NCBI GenBank assembly: GCA_018333525.1
Contig: JAGXTF010000118.1
Span: 124,001 to 188,000, forward strand
Length of the DNA: 64,000 bases
DNA from: Bacteroidota bacterium
GTDB taxonomy: Bacteria > Bacteroidota > Bacteroidia > NS11-12g > UBA955
Reading direction: 5' to 3'
Shown: in pieces, positions 34,674 through 43,186 of the stretch
Numbering within the stretch: position 1 is the first letter of the stretch
Layout: every line of letters begins with the position of its first letter
The notes under the pieces: model-generated
Seen by the model: the letters and a program-made list of their open reading frames with translations, nothing else
Databases searched by the model: none
Told to the model about the DNA's origin: nothing
Made by a program: the position numbers and the translations under genes

Positions 34674-36254
34674 ATGAAAATTCCAATGGTTGCATTATTA
34701 ATTCTATGCAACACAGGCATCTTGTTTTCACAAACAGAAACAAAACTTTCTTCGGGAATAGCTTTTGACGGAGAGCCAAATATGATGGCCAACCCGAATG
34801 ACCCCAGACAGATTACGGTTGCCTGGATGGGACTGGGATGGAATGGAAGCACAACTGTAATCACCATTCGAACCAGAAGCACCAGCGATGGAGGAAAAAC
34901 GTGGGGAGGCATTCAGAGTATCCCGCATTTTTCATCGGACTGGGGTTCGGCAGATCCTACCATGGCGTACCATAAAAGCGGCAAATTATATTTGGCTTAT
35001 ATCGACTATAGACAGGCCGAAGATTCAGGTGGTGTTTTTCTTTTTTCGAGTAACAATAATGGAGGTTCCTGGAATTATGAAAGTCAGATTATGGATGTGC
35101 AGGAATCGACTTCGAAATTGCCACTGGACCGTCCTTGGATTGCCGTGGATAACAGCGGTGGGAATAACGATGGGAGACTATTCATTACTACCAAACCGGC
35201 ACCGTGGATACCGGCGCCAAACCGCCCCTATTTTAAAATTTCAAAAGATGGGAAAAGTTGGAGTACATTTCGTTTTCTGGATACTGTAAATTACCTAACA
35301 GGCAATTTTATTCAGGCACCAATGGCTGCTCCATCCTGCACCAAAGACGGTAAATTTATTGCTGCATATCCTTCTTATGTAACCAGCCAAAGTGTTTATC
35401 CCAAATATTTTCTGGCAAAATCTTCCGATGGTGGAAATACATTTTCATACAGCGATTTATTGGTAAATCCGGGTAGTTCAGGTGATACCAATCTCAAAGC
35501 CGGATACCAGCTACTTGCAGACCCCTGGAATGCAAATCGCATTGCAATGATTAGGGTAGACAATACATTGGGCGATGCAGATATTGTGGTAAATGCAACT
35601 TGGAATCAGGGTATAAATTGGAATTCAAATGTGCGCGTGAATGACGATGCAACTGCCAACGGAGTGCTTCAGGATTTGCCCTGGGCCAGTTGGAGCAAAA
35701 ATGGCGAACTGGCAGTGTGCTGGCGCGACAGGCGAAATGGTTCAGGGACAGGTTTTGCTCAGAATGCAGATTGTTATTGTGCGGTGAGCACGGACAGCGG
35801 CAAATCTTTTGGAAATAATTTGAGAATGTCTGCACAAAGTGCAACATACAATAACATACTGACGCAAAATGGAAATGACTTTATGGGTTGCCATTTAAAT
35901 GGAGATACTTTATTGGCGGTTTGGGGCGATGTTCGCAGCAATAAACTGGAAATATGGTGTAGCAGTATTCGCTGGAAGAGTGCCACTAATACAGTAGAGA
36001 ACCTTTTGGCTTCGGAGAATTTATTTCAAATAAAAATTATACCCAATCCCACGTCGGAATATTTAAAAATAATGAGCAATTATACCCCGGATTATCCTCT
36101 ATATATCCTGGATAACCTAGGTAAAAAGATTGAGGAAATCAGCGAACCAATTGGAGATAAGTTATCCATACAAAATCTGAAAACCGGAATTTATTATTTA
36201 CATGGGTCGGTTAATGGAGTGACTTTTTCGGAGAAGTTTGAGGTAATGCGGTAG
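34674..36254 (+). CDS. Secreted BNR/sialidase-fold protein with T9SS type A sorting domain
   Basis: 526 residues. Signal peptide ~1-19. The middle is a beta-propeller with Asp-box motifs ('STSDGGKTW', 'SSDGGNTF', 'STDSGKSF'). The C-terminal ~75 residues ('IIPNPTSEYLKI...LGKKIEEI...GIYYLHG') form a T9SS type A sorting domain, so it is exported across the outer membrane and surface-attached or released. Catalytic arginines of true sialidases are not evident, so the activity is uncertain. Confidence 0.88.
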   Translation: MKIPMVALLILCNTGILFSQTETKLSSGIAFDGEPNMMANPNDPRQITVAWMGLGWNGSTTVITIRTRSTSDGGKTWGGIQSIPHFSSDWGSADPTMAYHKSGKLYLAYIDYRQAEDSGGVFLFSSNNNGGSWNYESQIMDVQESTSKLPLDRPWIAVDNSGGNNDGRLFITTKPAPWIPAPNRPYFKISKDGKSWSTFRFLDTVNYLTGNFIQAPMAAPSCTKDGKFIAAYPSYVTSQSVYPKYFLAKSSDGGNTFSYSDLLVNPGSSGDTNLKAGYQLLADPWNANRIAMIRVDNTLGDADIVVNATWNQGINWNSNVRVNDDATANGVLQDLPWASWSKNGELAVCWRDRRNGSGTGFAQNADCYCAVSTDSGKSFGNNLRMSAQSATYNNILTQNGNDFMGCHLNGDTLLAVWGDVRSNKLEIWCSSIRWKSATNTVENLLASENLFQIKIIPNPTSEYLKIMSNYTPDYPLYILDNLGKKIEEISEPIGDKLSIQNLKTGIYYLHGSVNGVTFSEKFEVMR

Positions 36255-36283
36255 GGATTGTGGATTGGAGATTTGTGCTTTTG

Positions 36284-37030
36284 TTGGTGTCAGCATCACG
36301 GATTAAGCGGATGGACGATTCGTGGTTCTGTAGGTGTCAGCATCACGGATTAAGCGGATGGAAAGATTAAGCGGATTATGGTTGTGGAAGGTTGAGATAT
36401 TTCAGGAATTAATGGGTGAGCAATGGAGGAAAATGGATTTCCATCTGAGTGTGTTGGAAAATTAAACGGATAATATTTATTATAATGTTTGGGGAAATGC
36501 AGGAATTTTTAAGTTTGTATGTTTTCTGCTTCAGTTGATGTCAGCATCACGGATTAAGCGGATGGAAAGATTAAGCGGATTATGGTTGTGGAAGGTTGAG
36601 ATATTTCAGGAATTAATGGGTGAGCAATGGAGGAAAATGGATTTCCATCTGCGCGTGTTGGAAAATTAAACGGATAATATTTATTATAATGTTCGCGAAA
36701 ATGTAGGAATTTTTAAGTTTGTATGTTTTCTGCTTCAGTTGGTGTCCGCATCACGGATTAAGCGGATTGATGGATGGCGCGGATTAGTTTAGTGGAAGGT
36801 GGAGATATTTCGGGGAATTAATGGGTGAGCAATGGAGGAAAATGGATTTCCATCTGAGCGTGTTGGAAAATTAAACGGATAATATTTATTATAATGTTCG
36901 CGAAAATGTAGGAATTTTTAAGTTTGTATGTTTTCTGCTTCAGTTGGTGTCCGCATTACAGATTAGACGGATTGATGGATGGCGCGGATTAGTTTAGTGG
37001 AAGGTGGAGATATTACAGGGAAATTGTACT
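36284..37030. repeat. Tandem array of ~204-bp repeats upstream of the GxxExxY gene
   Basis: Near-identical units begin at 36334, 36538 and 36742 (204, 204 and 215 bases), with a truncated fourth at 36957 and a short head copy at 36284-36330. Each opens with GTGTCAGCATCACGGATTA or a close variant, followed by 'AGCGGAT' phrases. Units 1 and 2 differ at only a handful of positions. No credible reading frame runs through them. Confidence 0.92.
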
Positions 37031-37063
37031 TGTGGGGATTAAGGTAAAAGGATAACACGGATT

Positions 37064-37447
37064 ATGGTGGCGTTAAAACATAGAGATATTACAGAAAGGA
37101 TTATTGGGGCAGCTTTTGAGGTACATAAATTTTTTGGGAATGGGTTTCAGGAGGTTATTTATCAAAGGGCACTGGCGTACGAATTTCATTGCGCCAAACT
37201 TAATTTTGCCAGAGAAATAGAACAGGAGATTTTTTATAAAAAGCTGAAGAAACCTATTGGAATAAGAAGGGCGGATTTTGTGGTAGAAGGAATTGTGATG
37301 ATAGAAATAAAAGCAGTAACCAGACTTGAGGATGTCCATCTGGCGCAGGCTTTAAACTATTTGAAAGCATACAAACTGGAAATTGGTTTACTCATCAATT
37401 TTGGATCGAAAAGCATGGAATTTAGAAGATTGATTTTAACACAATAA
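37064..37447 (+). CDS. GxxExxY protein (PD-(D/E)XK nuclease-fold family)
   Basis: 127 residues, the normal size. The name-giving motif is present as 'GNGFQEVIY' (G-x-x-x-x-E/x-x-Y region, ~28-36), then 'ADFVVEGIVMIEIKAV', the D...ExK nuclease-like core (~74-92), and 'QALNYLKAYKLEIGLLINFG'. The biological role of the family is unknown to me. The start lies in 'CGGATTATGG', the same phrase that occurs inside the upstream 204-bp repeats, and an inverted copy of the repeat head follows the stop. This suggests gene and repeats form one unit. Confidence 0.88.
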   Translation: MVALKHRDITERIIGAAFEVHKFFGNGFQEVIYQRALAYEFHCAKLNFAREIEQEIFYKKLKKPIGIRRADFVVEGIVMIEIKAVTRLEDVHLAQALNYLKAYKLEIGLLINFGSKSMEFRRLILTQ

Positions 37448-37470
37448 TCTCTGAATATTTGCATTAACAA

Positions 37471-37515
37471 AATCCGATTCATCCGTTCATCCGTGTAATC
37501 CGCGATCCTGACGCT
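37471..37515. repeat. Inverted copy of the 204-bp repeat head, downstream of GxxExxY
   Basis: Read on the minus strand this gives 'GTCAGGATCGCGGATTACAC' followed by 'GGATGAACGGAT', matching the repeat head 'GTCAGCATCACGGATTAAGC' + 'GGATGGA' upstream. It forms an inverted pair around the gene. Confidence 0.75.
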
Positions 37516-37553
37516 ACAATAACCAGAAATCCTGTTGTGAAAACACGGCAATG

Positions 37554-37582
37554 AAAAAAGCAGGATTCCTCCTGCCTTTTTA
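37554..37582 (-). terminator. Terminator of the dioxygenase/VWA operon
   Basis: Stem GCAGGA / TCCTGC with a short loop, followed on the minus strand by six T. It lies about 40 bases after the intradiol-dioxygenase stop. Confidence 0.8.
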
Positions 37583-37622
37583 TGTAAATAAAGTAAAAGA
37601 AATATAAGAAAAGGAACTATTT

Positions 37623-38228
37623 TTAATTCGAATCGGATAAATAAATTGGAAATTCTACCACCAGATTTCCATTGGTATCTTCAGGGAAAATTTGCAGGGT
37701 ACGCTCTTTGGCGGATTTGTTGGATGCCCATGGATCCTTATCTATGTGCGGATCTCCGGAGAAATAAATTTGCGAAATCAATTCCTTTTTTCCTGTGGCA
37801 GTAATTCTGAAATGAATATGAGAGGGGCGGTATAATGCGCCATTCAAATATTTACCAGGCAATATGGTTTTGAAGGAATACTCTCCTTTTTCATTCGTTT
37901 TTTGTGTGCCCCGGTGTTTGAAATCAGATGTATTATTATCATATTCTCCCTTTGTGTTGCAATGCCAGATCTCAATTACAGCGCCTTTTACAGCAGTTAC
38001 ACAATCTTTCCCATAAACTTTTCCTTTTATGGTAATTTCATTTCCTTCCAAACCTGCAAAAGTCAAGTCACTTCTTTCAGGTGCATTTTCGCGGTAAAAT
38101 GGTCCGAGAATATCGTTGGTAGTTTCGCAATCTCCTGTGAAATTATTTCCAGCGCGAAGGACTGATCCTACTGTACTTACAGAGAATGCGGCTAAAAGGG
38201 ATTGGCGAATAAAAATCTTTCTGTCCAT
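37623..38228 (-). CDS. Secreted intradiol ring-cleavage dioxygenase-like protein
   Basis: 201 residues with an N-terminal signal (~1-25; no twin arginine). The intradiol dioxygenase fold is visible: 'GKVYGKDCVTAVKGAVIEIWHCNTKGEYDN', 'HRGTQKTNEKGEYSFKTILPGKY', 'YRPSHIHFRI'. The iron ligands of the family (Tyr in 'GEYDN', Tyr in 'PGKY' region, His in 'PSHIH') appear present. Family members cleave catechols; export suggests action on external aromatics. It lies 1 base after the VWA gene stop, hence co-transcribed. Confidence 0.82.
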   Translation of the reverse strand: MDRKIFIRQSLLAAFSVSTVGSVLRAGNNFTGDCETTNDILGPFYRENAPERSDLTFAGLEGNEITIKGKVYGKDCVTAVKGAVIEIWHCNTKGEYDNNTSDFKHRGTQKTNEKGEYSFKTILPGKYLNGALYRPSHIHFRITATGKKELISQIYFSGDPHIDKDPWASNKSAKERTLQIFPEDTNGNLVVEFPIYLSDSN

Positions 38229-38229
38229 T

Positions 38230-39615
38230 TTATTTTTTAATCACTTTCGCCCTCATTTTATAATTGTCTGATTTCCCCTGTTTCAGCATTATTTTCTGAT
38301 TATATGCGGATTGCGATTTGAAATTGGTATTGTTTGCAGATTGAATGTGGTAAGTTTTAATAACTGTTGTATTGGTGATAAAATGGGTGGTATCCTGTAC
38401 AAATCCCAGGTACTTTACTGTGTGTATGGTATCCAGTAAAACTTTGGCTTTCTGTTCATTACCGAGTTCCATTTCACGCATTGCTGTTTCCATAATATCG
38501 TTCAATTCATAAGATTGTACTGCATTCCAAACTATTTTATTTTTGGTATTTTCAATTGCAATTTTATCTTGTTCATAGTGTAAAGAAAATTCCTTTTGAA
38601 ATTCTTTTTCAGCAGAAGTGTTGGCATCTGTATAGAGTATTTTACCGGTAAAATGAAATGCCTGTGCACCCATATTTTTTATCCGCAACTTGATCATCAC
38701 AGGTTTGGTTTCTTCTGCAATTACATTTCCGGCGTTTATTACCAGCGTACCGTTCTCCATGGAATAAGATGCTCCGTATACTTTTTCTACTTCCAGATTT
38801 TCTGAAGGCAAGGCAATTCGAATTTTAATATTTTGTGCAACGGTGCGCATCAGGCCCTGCATTTCAGCCGCCAACTGGGTGGTAATTTCATCGGGATTAT
38901 TTATAAAATAATAATTTCCATTTCCATATTCAGCCAGATTGGTCATCAGAGATTCGTTGTAATCTGCACCAATTCCAAAGGTGCTAAGGGAAATTCCTGT
39001 AGTTTGCAATTTGAGCTGCGCTTGTTTTTGTATCTCCATATTGTCGCTAATTCCGGTATTTGCCTGACCGTCGCTCAATAAAATTACCCGGTTTAGATCT
39101 TCTGCCTTGTAGTGGGTTTTGGCCTGATTAAATCCTTCCAACATTCCTGCACATAAATTGGTAGCCCCCCTCGGAAATAATTTATCAATTTCTTTAAGAA
39201 TGGAAGCCTTGTTTCCGGCAATGGTTGTGCTGTAAACCGGTGTGGAAATTTTGTCGTCATAATCCACCAAGGCAAAGTGATCACCGAGATGAAGGTTTTG
39301 AACCAGCATTTTAGCTGCCTGCTGCGCATATACAATTTTATTTCCACCCATGGAGCCGCTGCGATCTACAACCAATGCAATATTTAATGGCTTTCTCTGA
39401 GGTGTGTTATTTGCAACTCCACCGCGTAATTCGGTGTAGAGGTAAATAAATTTATCATCGTTTCCAAAGGCTTCGTTGTGGGTTCCCCAGGCAACGGAAA
39501 AAGAAGAATCACCGGCAAATGCCGGGAGTTCTGAATTTGTTTTGTCGGCGTTTTTGAGTGCTGGAGCAAGCATCAAAGTAAGTCCGAGAATAAAAATAAA
39601 AGATACTTTTTTCAT
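38230..39615 (-). CDS. Secreted von Willebrand factor A domain protein
   Basis: 461 residues. Signal peptide ~1-22. The VWA domain spans ~75-245, with the metal-ion site 'VVDRSGSMGGNK', 'RGATNL' and 'LLSDGQAN', which is complete. The C-terminal half is beta-rich and unassigned; the tail is basic. It probably mediates protein binding at the envelope. Cotranscribed with the dioxygenase-like gene. Upstream lie an inverted repeat (39619-39643) and two direct repeats (39664-39694). Confidence 0.88.
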   Translation of the reverse strand: MKKVSFIFILGLTLMLAPALKNADKTNSELPAFAGDSSFSVAWGTHNEAFGNDDKFIYLYTELRGGVANNTPQRKPLNIALVVDRSGSMGGNKIVYAQQAAKMLVQNLHLGDHFALVDYDDKISTPVYSTTIAGNKASILKEIDKLFPRGATNLCAGMLEGFNQAKTHYKAEDLNRVILLSDGQANTGISDNMEIQKQAQLKLQTTGISLSTFGIGADYNESLMTNLAEYGNGNYYFINNPDEITTQLAAEMQGLMRTVAQNIKIRIALPSENLEVEKVYGASYSMENGTLVINAGNVIAEETKPVMIKLRIKNMGAQAFHFTGKILYTDANTSAEKEFQKEFSLHYEQDKIAIENTKNKIVWNAVQSYELNDIMETAMREMELGNEQKAKVLLDTIHTVKYLGFVQDTTHFITNTTVIKTYHIQSANNTNFKSQSAYNQKIMLKQGKSDNYKMRAKVIKK

Positions 39616-39618
39616 GGT

Positions 39619-39694
39619 TTTTGAGAACGAAATTGTCTCAAAACACCATATTTAATTATCCAATTGAGTGAATGGTATTTTCCGTTGAGTGAAT
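39619..39694. promoter_or_regulatory. Operator-like repeats upstream of the VWA/dioxygenase operon
   Basis: Inverted repeat TTTTGAGA (39619-39626) / TCTCAAAA (39636-39643) just before the start, and direct repeats TTGAGTGAAT (39664-39673 and 39685-39694), 21 bases apart. Direct repeats about two helical turns apart are characteristic of LytTR-type response-regulator sites. No regulator is assigned. Confidence 0.4.
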
Positions 39695-39734
39695 ACGTCA
39701 GTTGCAGTTATCACTGCGTTTTCAGCAAACAGGA

Positions 39735-40181
39735 TCAGGAAAGCAATTTTTTTACGAGGTCGCTGATAAGTTTACCATCGGCCAACCCGGATAATTCTTT
39801 CATGGCAACCGGCATTACTTTGCCCATATCTTTCATACCCTGAGCGCCACTTCCGGAGATAATGGCCTGAATTTTTGCAGTTACTTCTTCTTCACTCATT
39901 TGTGCCGGTAAAAAAGTATTAATGATGTCCAGTTCTTCCTGTTCCTTATCTGCCAGATCGTTTCGGTTTTGTTGTCTGAAAATCTCAATGCTGTCTTTGC
40001 GTTGCTTGGCCAATTTTTGCAGCGACTTAATTCTAATTTCATCCGTAACCTCACCACCACCTTCTGCGGTTTCTAATAAAAGAAATGCACTTTTTATATT
40101 TCTCAAAGCACGCAAACGCGCTTCTTCTCTGGCTTTCATGGCATTTTTAATACCTTCGTTCACCTGATCAAACAAATTCAT
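39735..40181 (-). CDS. GatB/YqeY domain-containing protein
   Basis: 148 residues, normal for the YqeY family. 'MNLFDQVNEGIKNAMKAREEARLRALRNIKSA' and 'FLPAQMSEEEV', 'DMGKVMPV' are diagnostic. These are small helical proteins related to the tRNA-binding tail of GatB; the role is unclear. Own promoter at 40186-40193; monocistronic. Confidence 0.92.
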   Translation of the reverse strand: MNLFDQVNEGIKNAMKAREEARLRALRNIKSAFLLLETAEGGGEVTDEIRIKSLQKLAKQRKDSIEIFRQQNRNDLADKEQEELDIINTFLPAQMSEEEVTAKIQAIISGSGAQGMKDMGKVMPVAMKELSGLADGKLISDLVKKLLS

Positions 40182-40185
40182 AAGG

Positions 40186-40193
40186 CAAATTTA
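40186..40193 (-). promoter_or_regulatory. Promoter -7 box (TAAATTTG) for the YqeY-like gene
   Basis: Perfect TAnnTTTG on the minus strand, 4 bases before the start codon at 40181. Confidence 0.65.
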
Positions 40194-40327
40194 AGGTTTT
40201 TGTATTTAACCACTAAAACACATGCACACCGGCTTAATACCTACAACAAAAGGAAATACAAATGATGAAATAAAGATCTTTTTAATTCGGACAAATTTCC
40301 ATTCAAAAAATTTTGTATTACTAATCC

Positions 40328-40388
40328 CTCTAACCTTGCTTTCCTCGCTACTCTTGCTATCCTTGCTAACCTGCTATCCTTGCTTATC
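40328..40388. repeat. Degenerate satellite (CTTGCTATC-like units)
   Basis: Recurrent variants of 'CTTGCTATC' just after the nadK stop. No reading frame; similar in style to the satellites at 32.8-33.05 kb but with a different unit. Confidence 0.55.
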
Positions 40389-40389
40389 C

Positions 40390-41268
40390 CTAATTCCTCT
40401 TATCAAATCCCCAATTCAGTTTGTTTCTCAAAGTATCCAGGAAATTGTCGTTGGAAAGACGAATTAAATTTAAGCTGTGATCCGCTTTGCGAACAGCCAT
40501 TTGAGTTTCTACCGTAATGGATTCGCTTCGGGCATCCAAACTGGCCAGATAACTACTTGCACGACCTTCAATTTCAAATGACAAAACCACATCATCGCCG
40601 ACTACCACAGGTCTTACATTGAGGTTATGAGGGGCAATTGGAGTGATAATAAAAGTATCTGAATTCGGGAAAATAATTGGCCCTCCACAACTCAGGGAAT
40701 AACCTGTTGAACCTGTCGGTGTGGAAATAATCAGTCCATCGCTCCAATAGGTATTTAAAAATTCCCCGTTTAAATACGCATGTACCACAATCATGCTTGA
40801 GGTTTCTTTTTTATGAATTACAAAGTCGTTTAAAGCATAATTGTAATCGAAGATGGGATAAGATGTGTCCAGATGGAGCAAAGTTCTTTGGTCCAGGGTA
40901 TAATTCCCTTTTTTTATATCTTCTATGGCACGGTGAAGGTCCTGAACACCCAATCCTGCAAGAAACCCCAACCTACCGGTATTTAAGCCTAATACCGGCA
41001 CCCCGCTATCCCGAACCAGAGGCATGGTATCCAGTAAGGTTCCATCACCTCCAACACAAATCATGGCATCCAACATATAGTGGTCCTTATCCAGATGGTC
41101 GAATGCGCGCAATTGCAGGTTTGGGGCAATATGGATATGGACATAATCCACCAGGGATTGCGGACAGTGGATTTCATGCCCGCTTTCGGCCAGCGTGTTT
41201 ACCAGCGTGCTGAATCCGGATTCGTGTTTGCTGTCTCTTACCGATTTTGCATAAATGCCGATTTTCAT
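40390..41268 (-). CDS. nadK: NAD kinase
   Basis: 292 residues. 'GGDGTLLD' (73-80), 'NTGRLGFLA' and 'STPTGSTGYSLSCGGPI' are the conserved NAD-kinase motifs. It phosphorylates NAD to NADP. It is preceded by an Omp85-family gene only 3 bases upstream and is probably last in the folA-Omp85-nadK operon. Confidence 0.96.
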   Translation of the reverse strand: MKIGIYAKSVRDSKHESGFSTLVNTLAESGHEIHCPQSLVDYVHIHIAPNLQLRAFDHLDKDHYMLDAMICVGGDGTLLDTMPLVRDSGVPVLGLNTGRLGFLAGLGVQDLHRAIEDIKKGNYTLDQRTLLHLDTSYPIFDYNYALNDFVIHKKETSSMIVVHAYLNGEFLNTYWSDGLIISTPTGSTGYSLSCGGPIIFPNSDTFIITPIAPHNLNVRPVVVGDDVVLSFEIEGRASSYLASLDARSESITVETQMAVRKADHSLNLIRLSNDNFLDTLRNKLNWGFDKRN

Positions 41269-41271
41269 AAT

Positions 41272-42684
41272 TTAAAATGCATTTCTATAAGCAATATTAA
41301 AGAATCCCTGTTGCATTCTGTTGAAACTATATTCGGCGCGTATTAACGCGTTGTACCACATTACAAAATCCAAACCCAGCCCCGTGCCCACCTGCCATTG
41401 GGTATCCAGTGTATTGCCGCTGTTTTGAATGGGTGATGGAGAAAGAACTTTTCCCGCATCTGCAAATACATTGAACCAAATACTCAAAGGCAATTTTTTA
41501 TAAGCAGCAAATTTTTGACCACCAGCTAATGTAACTGTTCGGTTATATAAAATGGCTTTGCGCAATCCGGTTTTAAACAATACAAAACCCTGACCTTCGG
41601 CCACATAAGGTTCGTATCCACGAACATAATCCGAACCATAGCCAAGTTGTCGGGAATAATTATAGGGCAATGTTCCGGCGCTCCAACGCAAAGCACCATA
41701 TTTTACCCACACCAGATGTTTCACAAATTTTAAAGGAGTAAATGCACTATACCTCGCTCCAACTGATAATATAGTATTGCGCACGCCATGAGAATGCAAA
41801 TCATTATATCCAAATCCCACCCTGAGTAAATGTCCGTTTGTTGGGTAATGTCTTTGATCTCTGTGGTCTGAAATATATTCCACACCGCCATAAAAATCGT
41901 GCTGGAAGGTGTCCCTTAACATAAAATAAGAATTTGCGGAAATGATGCTGCTATCCACCGAAAGGAAAGCATAGCCCTGGGTAAATTCCAGACGATCGAA
42001 ATAATTCAGCCTTTTTTTTCCGGTTATTCTAATACCGTAATTTTTTTGAATTACCTGATTTTCCAATCTCAGAAATTGCAATTTATTATTCTCGGTTTTA
42101 TACCACAATTCATGATTGCTCCAAAAATAAGCCGCTCCGGAAAATGCCCATCCCGAGTGCCCTCTGGGGAATGGGGTGGCATACCCGACTTCAAATATCT
42201 GATTGAATCCAGCGATACAAGTAGCATAGGCACTGTGATTCTTTCCCATAATATTATTCCAGTGCAAGGTTCCTCCATATATCAAACGCTTTGGATCTCT
42301 GCTTTGCCACCATACATTAAAATTTCTGTCGGCCCATGACAGCCATGGATTTACCCACACGTAATATTTTTCTGTTACCGAAATAAACAGGGTATCATGA
42401 ATTAATTTGGCATTTACAAGGTTGAACAATTGCAAGCCACTGAGGCGATTTTGGGTGGTTTGAACCAATTCTGAGGGACAACAATAATTGTCGTTTTTAT
42501 GTGCCGGAATTTCTCGTAAAATAACGATGTTTTTGGTGCGTACATTTCCGGAAATCACCACCTCACGTATGACAAAACTGCTATCCTGCGCAAAGAGATT
42601 TTGCCCAAACATGAGCAACGTAAACGCGCAAAAAATATTAATGCCGGGCTTCAATATTTGCTTTCTCCAGAATCTGAAGATCAA
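41272..42684 (-). CDS. Omp85/BamA-TamA-like outer-membrane protein with one POTRA domain
   Basis: 470 residues. N-terminal signal ~1-32; one POTRA domain (~37-105, 'IREVVISGNVRTKNIVILREI'); then a barrel ~130-470. It contains the Omp85 loop motif VRGY in 'SDYVRGYEPY' and ends '...FNIAYRNAF'. BamA has five POTRAs and is about 800 residues, so this is a shorter relative, perhaps for export or insertion of specific proteins. The start overlaps the folA 3' end by 47 bases. Confidence 0.85.
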   Translation of the reverse strand: MIFRFWRKQILKPGINIFCAFTLLMFGQNLFAQDSSFVIREVVISGNVRTKNIVILREIPAHKNDNYCCPSELVQTTQNRLSGLQLFNLVNAKLIHDTLFISVTEKYYVWVNPWLSWADRNFNVWWQSRDPKRLIYGGTLHWNNIMGKNHSAYATCIAGFNQIFEVGYATPFPRGHSGWAFSGAAYFWSNHELWYKTENNKLQFLRLENQVIQKNYGIRITGKKRLNYFDRLEFTQGYAFLSVDSSIISANSYFMLRDTFQHDFYGGVEYISDHRDQRHYPTNGHLLRVGFGYNDLHSHGVRNTILSVGARYSAFTPLKFVKHLVWVKYGALRWSAGTLPYNYSRQLGYGSDYVRGYEPYVAEGQGFVLFKTGLRKAILYNRTVTLAGGQKFAAYKKLPLSIWFNVFADAGKVLSPSPIQNSGNTLDTQWQVGTGLGLDFVMWYNALIRAEYSFNRMQQGFFNIAYRNAF

Positions 42685-43153
42685 ATTCGTAGGCGTGTTT
42701 TTCGTCGATGGGATGGTGGATGGATGAAACCGTAACCCATTGGTTACCTAATTCTGGGAAAAAAGTATCGGCCTGGGGAAAGCTGCTTTGGATGCGTGTA
42801 AGATAGATGCGGTCTGCAATTTCCATGGATTGCTTGTATATTTCTCCTCCACCTATAATGAATATTTCTTTTTCACCTTGTTGGGCTGCAGATTCCAATG
42901 CTACATCCAATTGATGAAAGATTTCGAAACCTTCTACATTCAAATTGCTCTGACGTGTAACCACCAGGTTACGTCTTTTTTTGAGTGGTGCTCCAAGTGC
43001 TTCCATGGTTTTTCTTCCCATTACCACCGCATGTCCTTTGGTGTGGTTTACGAACCAGGTAAAATCATCGGGTAAATGCCATAACAATTGATTGGAACCT
43101 CCAAGTTCCATATTTTCTCCAACAGCAGCTATCAATGAAATTATCGGTGGCAT
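42638..43153 (-). CDS. folA: Dihydrofolate reductase
   Basis: 171 residues, the usual length. 'LLWHLPDDFTWF' carries the substrate-binding Asp, with 'VMGRKTMEALG' and 'IIGGGEIYKQ' binding NADPH. It reduces dihydrofolate for one-carbon metabolism. First in an operon with an Omp85-family gene and nadK; promoter at 43158-43165. Confidence 0.95.
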   Translation of the reverse strand: MPPIISLIAAVGENMELGGSNQLLWHLPDDFTWFVNHTKGHAVVMGRKTMEALGAPLKKRRNLVVTRQSNLNVEGFEIFHQLDVALESAAQQGEKEIFIIGGGEIYKQSMEIADRIYLTRIQSSFPQADTFFPELGNQWVTVSSIHHPIDEKHAYEFDLQILEKANIEARH

Positions 43154-43157
43154 TTTG

Positions 43158-43165
43158 CAAAGATA
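43158..43165 (-). promoter_or_regulatory. Promoter -7 box (TATCTTTG) for folA
   Basis: Perfect TAnnTTTG on the minus strand, 4 bases before the ATG at 43153. Confidence 0.65.
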
Positions 43166-43186
43166 AAAGGGAAAGACAAATTCATT

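Noticed and set aside
36284-37030. CRISPR array
   Set aside because: The repeating unit is ~204 bases with no short constant repeat separated by unique spacers, and no cas gene is nearby.
40222-40467. 81-residue plus-strand reading frame
   Set aside because: It runs through a degenerate satellite repeat and the antisense of nadK; no family resemblance.
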